Assembly: GCA_020698575.1 (NCBI GenBank)
Contig: CM036253.1
Coordinates: 3,586,605 to 3,650,604 of the forward strand
From: Bostrychus sinensis
Lineage: Eukaryota > Chordata > Actinopteri > Gobiiformes > Eleotridae
Length of the DNA: 64,000 nucleotides
Direction of reading: 5' to 3'
Part shown: piece after piece, positions 54,404-64,000 of the stretch
Layout: every line of letters starts with the position of its first letter
Numbering within the stretch: the first letter of the stretch is position 1
Made by a program: the position numbers and the translations under genes
The notes under the pieces: generated by a model
Told to the model about the DNA's origin: nothing
Seen by the model: the letters and a program-made list of their open reading frames with translations, nothing else
The model's database searches: none

Positions 54404-56960
54404 CTGGTTTAGTCCTGGTTTAGTCCTGGTTTAGTCCTGGTTTAGACCTGGTTTAGACCTGGTTTAGACCTGGTTTAGACCTGGTTTAGTCCTGGTTTAG
54501 TCCTGGTTTAGTCCTGGTTTAGTCCTGGTTTAGACCTAGTTTAGACCTGGTTCAGTCCTGGTTCAGTCCTGGTTTAGTCCTGGTTTAGACCTGGTTTAGT
54601 CCTGGTTTAGACCTGGTTTAGACCTGGTTTAGTCCTGGTTCAGACCTGGTTTAGTCCTGGTTTAGTCCTGGTTCAGTCCTGGTTTAGTCCTGGTTTAGTC
54701 CTGGTTTAGTCCTGGTTTAGACCTGGTTTAGTCCTGGTTTAGTCCTGGTTTAGACCTGGTTTAGTCCTGGTTCAGTCCTGGTTTAGACCTGGTTTAGTCC
54801 TGGTTTAGTCCTGGTTTATATCTGGTTTAGTCCTGGTTTAGTCCTGGTTCAGTCCTGGTTTAGACCTGGTTTAGACCTGGTTTAGACCTGGTTTAGACCT
54901 GGTTTAGTCCTGGTTTAGACCTGGTTTAGTCCTGGTTTAGACCTGGTTTAGTCCTGGTTTAGTCCTGGTTTAGTCCTGGTTTAGACCTAGTTTAGACCTG
55001 GTTCAGTCCTGGTTCAGTCCTGGTTTAGTCCTGGTTTAGTCCTGGTTTAGACCTGGTTTAGTCCTGGTTTAGACCTGGTTTAGACCTGGTTTAGTCCTGG
55101 TTCAGACCTGGTTTAGTCCTGGTTTAGTCCTGGTTCAGTCCTGGTTTAGTCCTGGTTTAGTCCTGGTTTAGACCTGGTTTAGTCCTGGTTTAGTCCTGGT
55201 TTAGTCCTGGTTTAGACCTGGTTTAGTCCTGGTTTAGTCCTGGTTTAGACCTGGTTTAGACCTGGTTTAGTCCTGGTTTAGTCCTGGTTCAGTCCTGGTT
55301 TAGACCTGGTTTAGTCCTGGTTTATATCTGGTTTAGTTCTGGTTTAGTCCTGGTTCAGTCCTGGTTTAGACCTGGTTTAGACCTGGTTTAGTCCTGGTCT
55401 AGACCTGGTTTAGTCCTGGTTTAGACCTGGTTTAGTCCTGGTTTAGTGCTGGTTCAGTCCTGGTTTAGACCTGGTTTAGTCCTGGTTTAGTCCCGGTTTA
55501 GTCCTGGTTTAGACCTGGTTTAGTCCTGGTTTAGTCCTGGTTTAGACCTGGTTTAGTCCTGGTTTAGACCTGGTTTAGTCCTGGTTTAGTCCTGGTTTAG
55601 ACCTGGTTTAGTCCTGGTTTAGTCCTGGTTTAGACCTGGTTTAGTCCTGGTTTAGTCCTGGTTTAGTCCTGGTTTAGACCTAGTTTAGACCTGGTTCAGT
55701 CCTGGTTCAGTCCTGGTTTAGTCCTGGTTTAGACCTGGTTTAGTCCTGGTTTAGACCTGGTTTAGACCTGGTTTAGTCCTGGTTTAGACCTGGTTCAGTC
55801 CTGGTTCAGTCCTGGTTCAGTCCTGGTTCAGTCCTGGTTTAGTCCTGGTTTAGACCTGGTTTAGACCTGGTTTAGTCCTGGTTTAGTCCTGGTTCAGTCC
55901 TGGTTTACTCCTGGTTTAGTCCTGGTTTAGTCCTGGTTTAGACCTGGTTTAGTCCTGGTTTAGTCCTGGTTCAGTCCTGGTTTAGACCTGGTTTAGTCCT
56001 TGTTTAGTCCTGGTTTAGACCTGGTTTAGTCCTGGTTCAGTCCTGGTTTAGACCTGGTTTAGTCCTGGTTTAGACCTGGTTTAGTCCTGGTTTAGTCCTG
56101 GTTCAGTCCTGGTTTAGACCTGGTTTAGACCTGGTTTAGACCTGGTTTAGACCTGGTTTAGTCTTGGTTTAGACCTGGTTTAGACCTGGTTTAGTCCTGG
56201 TTCAGTCCTGGTTTAGACCTTGTTTAGTCCTGGTTTAGTCCCGGTTTAGTCCCGGTTTAGACCCGGTTTAGTCCTGGTTCAGTCCTGGTTTAGACCTGGT
56301 TTAGACCTGGTTTAGACCTGGTTTAGTCCTGGTTTAGTCCTGGTTTAGTCCTGGTTCAGTCCTGGTTCAGTCCTGGTTTAGTCCTGGTTTAGACCTGGTT
56401 TAGTCCTGGTTTAGTCCTGGTTCAGTCCTGGTTTAGACCTGGTTTAGACCTGGTTTAGTCCTGGTTCAGTCCTGGTTTAGACCTGGTTTAGTCCTGGTTT
56501 AGTCCTGGTTTAGACCTGGTTTAGTCCTGGTTTAGACCTGGTTCAGTCCTGGTTTAGACCTGGTTTAGTCCTGGTTTAGACCTGGTTTAGTCCTGGTTTA
56601 GTCCTGGTTCAGTCCTGGTTTAGACCTGGTTTAGTCCTGGTTTAGTCCTGGTTTAGACCTGGTTTAGACCTGGTTTAGACCTGGTTTAGTCCTGGTTCAG
56701 TCCTGGTTTAGACCTGGTTTAGTCCTGGTTTAGTCCTGGTTTAGACCTGGTTTAGTCCTGGTTTAGTCCTGGTTTAGTCCTGGTTTAGACCTGGTTTAGT
56801 CCTGGTTTAGACCTGGTTTAGTCCTGGTTTAGTCCTGGTTTAGACCTGGTTTAGTCCTGGTTTAGACCTGGTTTAGTCCTGGTTTAGTCCTGGTTTAGTC
56901 CTGGTTTAGACCTGGTTTAGTCCTGGTTTAGTCCTGGTTTAGACCTGGTTTAGTCCTGGT
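54404..56960 (-). repeat. 11-bp minisatellite CCTGGTTTAGT (first block)
   Basis: About 230 units of CCTGGTTTAGT/CCTGGTTTAGA, the reverse complement of the interferon intron 3 unit. Sub-blocks such as CCTAGTTTAGACCTGGTTCA recur near 54535, 54990 and 55680. Confidence 0.97.
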
Positions 56961-56969
56961 CCTGAACCA

Positions 56970-57300
56970 GGACCAGTTCTGTAGATTTAAACGGTCCAAT
57001 CAGAGCAGTTCTGTAGATTTAAAACGGTCCACTCAGAGCAGTTCTGTAGATTTAAAACGGTCCACTCAGAGCAGTTCTGTAGATTTAAAACGGTCCAATC
57101 AGAGCAGTTCTGTAGATTTAAAACGGTCCACTCAGAGCAGTTCTGTAGATTTAAAACGGTCCACTCAGAGCAGTTCTGTAGATTTAAAACGGTCCACTCA
57201 GAGCAGTTCTGTAGATTTAAAACGGTCCACTCAGAGCAGTTCTGTAGATTTAAAACGGTCCACTCAGAGCAGTTCTGTAGATTTTAAACGGTCCACTCAG
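56970..57300 (-). repeat. 33-bp minisatellite, left palindrome arm
   Basis: Ten units of GCAGTTCTGTAGATTTAAAA plus CGGTCCACTCAGA, the exact reverse complement of the units at 59521-60397. Confidence 0.95.
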
Positions 57301-57629
57301 AGCACTGTCCTCTCCAGAGGAATGTTAATCCAGTCTCATGACTCAGGTCAGACCAAGGCCGTGACGAACCCAGGACCACGAGGACCGTTCCCACTTTGCA
57401 CACTCCACTCTGGAACTTTATATTCTATCTGTACCTGAGAGGAATCTGAACCAGACTCCACTTAGACTTTAGACTTCAGACTTAGACTTTAGACTTCAGA
57501 CTTAGACTTTAGATTTCAGACTTAGACTTTAGTTTGGAGCAGACATTTTAGTCTAAAGTGAGTCTTTGATCACTGCTGAGACCATGAACAAATCTCTCCA
57601 CTCTGAGGTTTAACTGTCTGCAGAATAAA
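57301..57629 (+). repeat. Left arm of a long inverted repeat
   Basis: The unique part of the arm, from AGCACTGTCCTCTCCAGAGG to TGTCTGCAGAATAAA, is matched in reverse at 59206-59523. One 7-bp copy-number difference lies in the CTTAGACTTTAGACTTCAGA tandem. Confidence 0.93.
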
Positions 57630-57630
57630 C

Positions 57631-59200
57631 CAGTCCTGGTTTAGACCTGGTTTAGTCCTGGTTTAGTCCTGGTTTAGTCCTGGTTTAGTCCTGGTTCAGT
57701 CCTGGTTTAGACCTGGTTTAGTCCTGGTTTAGTCCTGGTTTAGACCTGGTTTAGACCTGGTTTAGACCTGGTTTAGTCCTGGTTCAGTCCTGGTTTAGAC
57801 CTGGTTTAGTCCTGGTTTAGTCCTGGTTTAGACCTGGTTTAGTCCTGGTTTAGTCCTGGTTTAGTCCTGGTTTAGACCTGGTTTAGTCCTGGTTTAGACC
57901 TGGTTTAGTCCTGGTTTAGTCCTGGTTTAGACCTGGTTTAGTCCTGGTTTAGACCTGGTTTAGTCCTGGTTTAGTCCTGGTTTAGTCCTGGTTTAGACCT
58001 GGTTTAGTCCTGGTTTAGTCCTGGTTTAGACCTGGTTTAGTCCTGGTTTAGACCTGGTTTAGTCCTGGTTTAGACCTGGTTTAGTCTTGGTTTAGACCTG
58101 GTTTAGTCTTGGTTTAGACCTGGTTTAGTCCTGGTTTAGACCTGGTTTAGACCTGGTTTAGACCTGGTTTAGTCCTGGTTTAGACCTGGTTTAGACCTGG
58201 TTTAGTCCTGGTTTAGACCTGGTTTAGACCTGCTTTAGTCCTGGTTTAGATCTGGTTTAGTCCTGGTTCAGTCCTGGTTTAGACCTGGTTTAGTCCTGGT
58301 TTAGTCCTGGTTTAGACCTGGTTTAGACCTGGTTTAGTCCTGGTTCAGTCCTGGTTTAGACCTGGTTTAGACCTGGTTTAGTCCTGGTTTAGACCTGGTT
58401 TAGTCCTGGTTTAGACCTGGTTTAGTCCTGGTTTAATCCTGGTTTAGACCTGGTTTAGTCCTGGTTTAGACCTGGTTTAGTCCTGGTTTAGACCTGGTTT
58501 AGTCTTGGTTTAGACCTGGTTTAGTCTTGGTTTAGACCTGGTTTAGTCCTGGTTTAGACCTGGTTTAGACCTGGTTTAGTCCTGGTTTAGACCTGGTTTA
58601 GACCTGGTTTAGTCCTGGTTTAGACCTGGTTTAGACCTGCTTTAGTCCTGGTTTAGATCTGGTTTAGTCCTGGTTCAGTCCTGGTTTAGACCTGGTTTAG
58701 TCCTGGTTTAGTCCTGGTTTAGACCTGGTTTAGACCTGGTTTAGTCCTGGTTCAGTCCTGGTTTAGACCTGGTTTAGACCTGGTTTAGTCCTGGTTTAGA
58801 CCTGGTTTAGTCCTGGTTTAGTCCTGGTTCAGTCCTGGTTTAGACCTGGTTTAGACCTGGTTTAGTCCTGGTTTAGACCTGGTTTAGTCCTGGTTTAGAC
58901 CTGGTTTAGTCCTGGTTCAGTCCTGGTTCAGTCCTGGTTTAGACCTGGTTTAGTCCTGGTTTAGTCCTGGTTTAGACCTGGTTTAGTCCTGGTTTAGACC
59001 TGGTTTAGTCCTGGTTTAGACCTGGTTTAGACCTGGTTTAGTCCTGGTTTAGACCTGGTTTAGTCTTGGTTTAGTCCTGGTTTAGACCTGGTTTAGTCCT
59101 GGTTTAGTCCTGGTTTAGTCCTGGTTCAGACCTGGTTTAGTCCTGGTTTAGACCTGGTTTAGTCCTGGTTTAGTCCTGGTTTAGTCCTGGTTTAGTCCTG
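57631..59200 (-). repeat. 11-bp minisatellite CCTGGTTTAGT (second block, palindrome spacer)
   Basis: About 142 units in the same orientation as the 54.4-56.96 kb block, forming the spacer between the inverted arms. It contains duplicated segments (about 58085-58300 and 58500-58720). Confidence 0.96.
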
Positions 59201-59205
59201 GTTTA

Positions 59206-59523
59206 TTCTGCAGACAGTTAAACCTCAGAGTGGAGAGATTTGTTCATGGTCTCAGCAGTGATCAAAGACTCACTTTAGACTAAAATGTCTGCTCCAAACT
59301 AAAGTCTAAGTCTGAAATCTAAAGTCTAAGTCTGAAGTCTAAAGTCTAAGTCTGAAGTCTAAGTGGAGTCTGGTTCAGATTCCTCTCAGGTACAGATAGA
59401 ATATAAAGTTCCAGAGTGGAGTGTGCAAAGTGGGAACGGTCCTCGTGGTCCTGGGTTCGTCACGGCCTTGGTCTGACCTGAGTCATGAGACTGGATTAAC
59501 ATTCCTCTGGAGAGGACAGTGCT
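59206..59523 (-). repeat. Right arm of the long inverted repeat
   Basis: Reverse complement of 57301-57629, starting TTTATTCTGCAGACAGTTAA and ending AGAGGACAGTGCT. Confidence 0.93.
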
Positions 59524-60397
59524 CTGAGTGGACCGTTTAAAATCTACAGAACTGCTCTGAGTGGACCGTTTTAAATCTACAGAACTGCTCTGAGTGGACC
59601 GTTTTAAATCTACAGAACTGCTCTGAGTGGACCGTTTTAAATCTACAGAACTGCTCTGAGTGGACCGTTTTAAATCTACAGAACTGCTCTGAGTGGACCG
59701 TTTTAAATCTACAGAACTGCTCTGAGTGGACCGTTTTAAATCTACAGAACTGCTCTGATTGGACCGTTTTAAATCTACAGAACTGCTCTGAGTGGACCGT
59801 TTTAAATCTACAGAACTGCTCTGAGTGGACCGTTTTAAATCTACAGAACTGCTCTGATTGGACCGTTTAAATCTACAGAACTGCTCTGAGTGGACCGTTT
59901 TAAATCTACAGAACTGCTCTGATTGGACCGTTTTAAATCTACAGAACTGCTCTGAGTGGACCGTTTTAAATCTACAGAACTGCTCTGATTGGACCGTTTT
60001 AAATCTACAGAACTGCTCTGAGTGGACCGTTTTAAATCTACAGAACTGCTCTGAGTGGACCGTTTTAAATCTACAGAACTGCTCTGATTGGACCGTTTAA
60101 ATCTACAGAACTGCTCTGAGTGGACCGTTTTAAATCTACAGAACTGCTCTGATTGGACCGTTTAAAATCTACAGAACTGCTCTGAGTGGACCGTTTTAAA
60201 TCTACAGAACTGCTCTGAGTGGACCGTTTTAAATCTACAGAACTGCTCTGAGTGGACCGTTTTAAATCTACAGAACTGCTCTGAGTGGACCGTTTTAAAT
60301 CTACAGAACTGCTCTGAGTGGACCGTTTTAAATCTACAGAACTGCTCTGATTGGACCGTTTTAAATCTACAGAACTGCTCTGAGTGGACCGTTTTAA
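59521..60397 (+). repeat. 33-bp minisatellite, right palindrome arm
   Basis: About 27 units of CTGCTCTGAGTGGACCGTTT plus TAAATCTACAGAA, with a GATTGG variant that creates an inverted CCAAT box in some units. The right arm has far more units than the left (about 27 versus 10). Confidence 0.95.
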
Positions 60398-60499
60398 ATC
60401 AGAAGACACGTGACTGATCCAGTGTACTTATTTTGTAACCATAACAAACCCTCTCCAGGTGTGGTCCTGGGCAGTACCTGTCTCCTCAGGTCAATATAG

Positions 60500-60722
60500 A
60501 ACAGAATAATAAAACTTTATTGTCTGTCCCAGAAGGCGACAGAAATTCTTCTTTGATAAAGCTCTGTGCAGTTAAGGCACAGTACTTTCATAAAAGATAT
60601 TCGTAAAAGAAAGAAGTAAAAGTCTGTTCCTGCTCAGGTCACTGCTGTGGGGATCAAAGACTTTTTGTAAATATTTCTCTGAGCCAATGGGAGCTTGTAG
60701 CGCCTGCCTGACGGTAACAGAG
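60500..60722 (-). mobile_element. LINE 3' half, continuation of 17970-18352 in reverse
   Basis: On the - strand the array frame QISQDPSHPLHSVTVRQALQ continues as APIGSEKYLQKVFDPHSS into a 3' end with AGAATTTCTGTCGCCTTCTG and GACAATAAAGTTTTATT at about 60505. DPSHPLHS is a well-conserved LINE C-terminal motif. This completes the LINE whose upstream part is at 17970-18352 on the + strand. 60398-60499 is unassigned. Confidence 0.75.
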
Positions 60723-63700
60723 TGCAGCGGGTGGGAGGGGTCCTGGCTGATCTGGGTGCGGGTGGGATGGGTCCTGACTGATCTGGGTGCGGGTGGGAGG
60801 GGTCCTGGCTGATCTGGCTGTGGGTGGGAGGGGTCCTGACTGATCTGGGTGCGGGTGGGAGGGGTCCTGACTGATCTGGGTGCGGGTGGGAGGGGTCCTG
60901 GCTGATCTGGCTGTGGGTGGGAGGGGTCCTGACTGATCTGGCTGTGGGTGGGAGGGGTCCTGACTGATCTGGCTGCAGGTGGGAGGGGTCCTGACTGATC
61001 TGGCTGCAGGTGGGAGGGGTCCTGGCTGATCTGGGTGCGGGTGGGAGGGGTCCTGACTGATCTGGCTGCAGGTGGGAGAGGTCCTGACTGATCTGGGTGC
61101 GGGTGGGAGGGGTCTTTACTGATCTGGGTGCGGGTGGGAGGGGTCCTGACTGATCTGGCTGCAGGTGGGAGGGGTCCTGACTGATCTGGCTGCAGGTGGG
61201 AGGGGTCCTGGCTGATCTTGCTGCGGGTGGGAGGGGTCCTGGCTGGTCTGGGTGCGGGTGGGAGGGGTCCTGATTGATCTGGCTGCAGGTGGGAGGGGTC
61301 CTGGCTGATCTTGCTGCGGGTGGGAGGGGTCCTGGCTGATCTGGCTGCAGGTGGGAGGGGTCTTCACTGATCTGGGTGCGGGTGGGAGGGGTCCTGACTG
61401 ATCTGGCTGCAGGTGGGAGGGGTCCTGACTGATCTGGGTGCGGGTGGGAGGGGTCTTCACTGATCTGGCTGCAGGTGGGAGGGGTCTTGACTGATCTGGC
61501 TGCAGGTGGGAGGGGTCCTGACTGATCTGGCTGCAGGTGGGAGGGGTCTTCACTGATCTGGGTGCGGGTGGGAGGGGTCCTGACTGATCTGGCTGCAGGT
61601 GGGAGGGGTCCTGACTGATCTGGCTGCAGGTGGGAGGGGTCTTCACTGATCTGGGTGCGGGTGGGAGGGGTCCTGACTAATCTGGGTGCGGGTGGGAGGG
61701 GTCCTGACTGATCTGGCTGCAGGTGGGAGGGGTCTTCACTGATCTGGGTGCGGGTGGGAGGGGTCCTGACTAATCTGGGTGCGGGTGGGAGGGGTCCTGA
61801 CTGATCTGGCTGCAGGTGGGAGGGGTCCTGACTGATCTGGGTGCGGGTGGGAGGGGTCCTGACTGATCTGGCTGCAGGTGGGAGGGGTCCTGACTGATCT
61901 GGGTGCGGGTGGGAGGGGTCTTCACTGATCTGGCTGTGGGTGGGAGGGGTCTTGACTGATCTGGCTGCAGGTGGGAGGGGTCCTGACTGATCTGGCTGCA
62001 GGTGGGAGGGGTCTTGACTGATCTGGCTGCAGGTGGGAGGGGTCCTGACTGATCTGGCTGCAGGTGGGAGGGGTCTTCACTGATCTGGGTGCGGGTGGGA
62101 GGGGTCCTGACTGATCTGGCTGCAGGTGGGAGGGGTCCTGGCTGATCTTGCTGCGGGTGGGAGGGGTCCTGGCTGATCTGGCTGCAGGTGGGAGGGGTCT
62201 TGACTGATCTGGGTGCGGGTGGGAGGGCTCCTGACTGATCTGGCTGCAGGTGGGAGGGGTCTTCACTGATCTGGGTGCGGGTGGGAGGGGTCCTGACTGA
62301 TCTGGCTGCAGGTGGGAGGGGTCCTGACTGATCTGGGTGCGGGTGGGAGGGGTCCTGACTGATCTGGCTGCAGGTGGGAGGGGTCCTGACTGATCTGGGT
62401 GCGGGTGGGAGGGGTCTTCACTGATCTGGGTGCGGGTGGGAGGGGTCCTGACTGATCTGGGTGCGGGTGGGAGGGATCCTAACTGCTCTGGCTGCAGGTG
62501 GGAGGGGTCCTGACTGATCTGGGTGCGGGTGGGAGGGGTCCTGACTGATCTGGGTGCGGGTGGGAGGGATCCTAACTGCTCTGGTTGCAGGTGGGAGGGG
62601 TCCTGACTGATCTGGGTGCGGGTGGGAGGGGTCCTGACTGATCTGGCTGCAGGTGGGAGGGGTCCTGACTGATCTGGCTGCAGGTGGGAGGGGTCTTCAC
62701 TGATCTGGGTGCGGGTGGGAGGGGTCCTGACTGATCTGGGTGCAGGTGGGAGGGGTCCTGACTGATCTGGCTGCAGGTGGGAGGGGTCCTGACTGATCTG
62801 GGTGCGGGTGGGAGGGGTCTTCACTGATCTGGCTGTGGGTGGGAGGGGTCTTGACCGATCTGGCTGCAGGTGGGAGGGGTCCTGACTGATCTGGCTGCAG
62901 GTGGGAGGGGTCTTCACTGATCTGGGTGCGGGTGGGAGGGGTCCTGACTGATCTGGGTGCGGGTGGGAGGGATCCTAACTGCTCTGGCTGCAGGTGGGAG
63001 GGGTCCTGACTGATCTGGGTGCGGGTGGGAGGGGTCCTGACTGATCTGGGTGCGGGTGGGAGGGATCCTAACTGCTCTGGTTGCAGGTGGGAGGGGTCCT
63101 GACTGATCTGGGTGCGGGTGGGAGGGGTCCTGACTGATCTGGCTGCAGGTGGGAGGGGTCCTGACTGATCTGGCTGCAGGTGGGAGGGGTCTTCACTGAT
63201 CTGGGTGCGGGTGGGAGGGGTCCTGACTGATCTGGGTGCAGGTGGGAGGGGTCCTGACTGATCTGGCTGCAGGTGGGAGGGGTCTTGACTGATCTGGCTG
63301 CAGGTGGGAGGGGTCCTGACTGATCTGGCTGCAGGTGGGAGGGGTCTTCACTGATCTGGGTGCGGGTGGGAGGGGTCCTGACTGATCTGGCTGCAGGTGG
63401 GAGGGGTCCTGGCTGATCTTGCTGCGGGTGGGAGGGGTCCTGGCTGATCTGGCTGCAGGTGGGAGGGGTCTTGACTGATCTGGGTGCGGGTGGGAGGGCT
63501 CCTGACTGATCTGGCTGCAGGTGGGAGGGGTCTTCACTGATCTGGGTGCGGGTGGGAGGGGTCCTGACTGATCTGGCTGCAGGTGGGAGGGGTCCTGACT
63601 GATCTGGGTGCGGGTGGGAGGGGTCCTGACTGATCTGGCTGCAGGTGGGAGGGGTCCTGACTGATCTGGGTGCGGGTGGGAGGGGTCTTCACTGATCTGG

Positions 63701-64000
63701 GTGCGGGTGGGAGGGGTCCTGACTGATCTGGGTGCGGGTGGGAGGGATCCTAACTGCTCTGGCTGCAGGTGGGAGGGGTCCTGACTGATCTGGGTGCGGG
63801 TGGGAGGGGTCCTGACTGATCTGGGTGCGGGTGGGAGGGATCCTAACTGCTCTGGTTGCAGGTGGGAGGGGTCCTGACTGATCTGGGTGCGGGTGGGAGG
63901 GGTCCTGACTGATCTGGCTGCAGGTGGGAGGGGTCCTGACTGATCTGGCTGCAGGTGGGAGGGGTCTTCACTGATCTGGGTGCGGGTGGGAGGGGTCCTG
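60722..64000 (-). repeat. 31-bp minisatellite array (right, inverted copy)
   Basis: Reverse complement of the 31-bp array. Frames at 61116-61646, 61922-62917 and 63193-63537 on - have the same translations as those at 22407-22937, 21136-22131 and the end of 19958-20860 on +. Every pair of coordinates sums to 84053. The array runs off the window. Confidence 0.97.

Overview
The window looks like a teleost (ray-finned fish, probably percomorph) nuclear genome segment. Three vertebrate genes can be read exon by exon. The dispersed repeats are typical of fish: L2-type LINEs, hAT and piggyBac-like elements, tRNA- and 5S-derived SINE pieces. By my tally roughly two thirds of the 64 kb is tandem minisatellite, in more than 25 separate arrays, and nearly all long open reading frames in the window are only these arrays translated.

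Layout, left to right. 1-2.5 kb holds minisatellites, a LINE tail and a transposon-like fragment. A CCAAT/GC-box promoter at about 2.53-2.68 kb leads to rdm1 (RAD52 motif-containing 1, + strand, seven coding exons, 3304-14308, about 263 aa). Its intron 2 carries 3.1 kb of a 21-bp array and its intron 6 carries 5.8 kb of an 11/13-bp array. It converges on a synaptogyrin (syngr1-type) on the - strand, whose exons 2-4 lie at 16290-16967. The two 3' ends are separated by a 30/26-bp array full of inverted CCAAT motifs, and their poly(A) signals are 16 bp apart. Next come a hAT element nested in an older L2 fragment, the 5' half of a LINE open reading frame, and a 4.8 kb array of a 31-bp unit that ends at a 25-N gap (23169-23193).

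Beyond the gap are CT-rich, 11-bp and 10-bp arrays, AT-rich sequence with an inverted-repeat element, a pair of ISRE motifs, a 5S-derived SINE, and a 22-bp palindromic array. A six-copy GC-box array with a TATA-like box precedes a type I interferon gene (+ strand, five coding exons, 33469-38738, 197 aa), which has AU-rich elements in its 3'UTR and a 4 kb 11-bp array in intron 3. Then come a SINE-derived 27-bp array, a 21-bp array, a piggyBac-like MITE with TTAA duplications, a 19-bp array and the first coding exon of synaptogyrin (50336-50425). That exon is on the + strand, opposite to exons 2-4. It is followed by an L2 LINE (- strand) carrying a G-rich 27-bp array, more 11-bp arrays, a 0.6 kb palindrome, and at 60720-64000 the 31-bp array again, inverted.

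The key structural inference: everything right of the gap appears inverted relative to everything left of it. Positions x and 84053-x match in inverted orientation through the 31-bp array right up to the gap. The two halves of one LINE reading frame and the exons of one synaptogyrin gene both become continuous if the right-hand piece is flipped. This is either a scaffold mis-orientation or a real array-mediated inversion that would break synaptogyrin. After flipping, the order would be rdm1 (+), synaptogyrin (-, about 17 kb), interferon (-).
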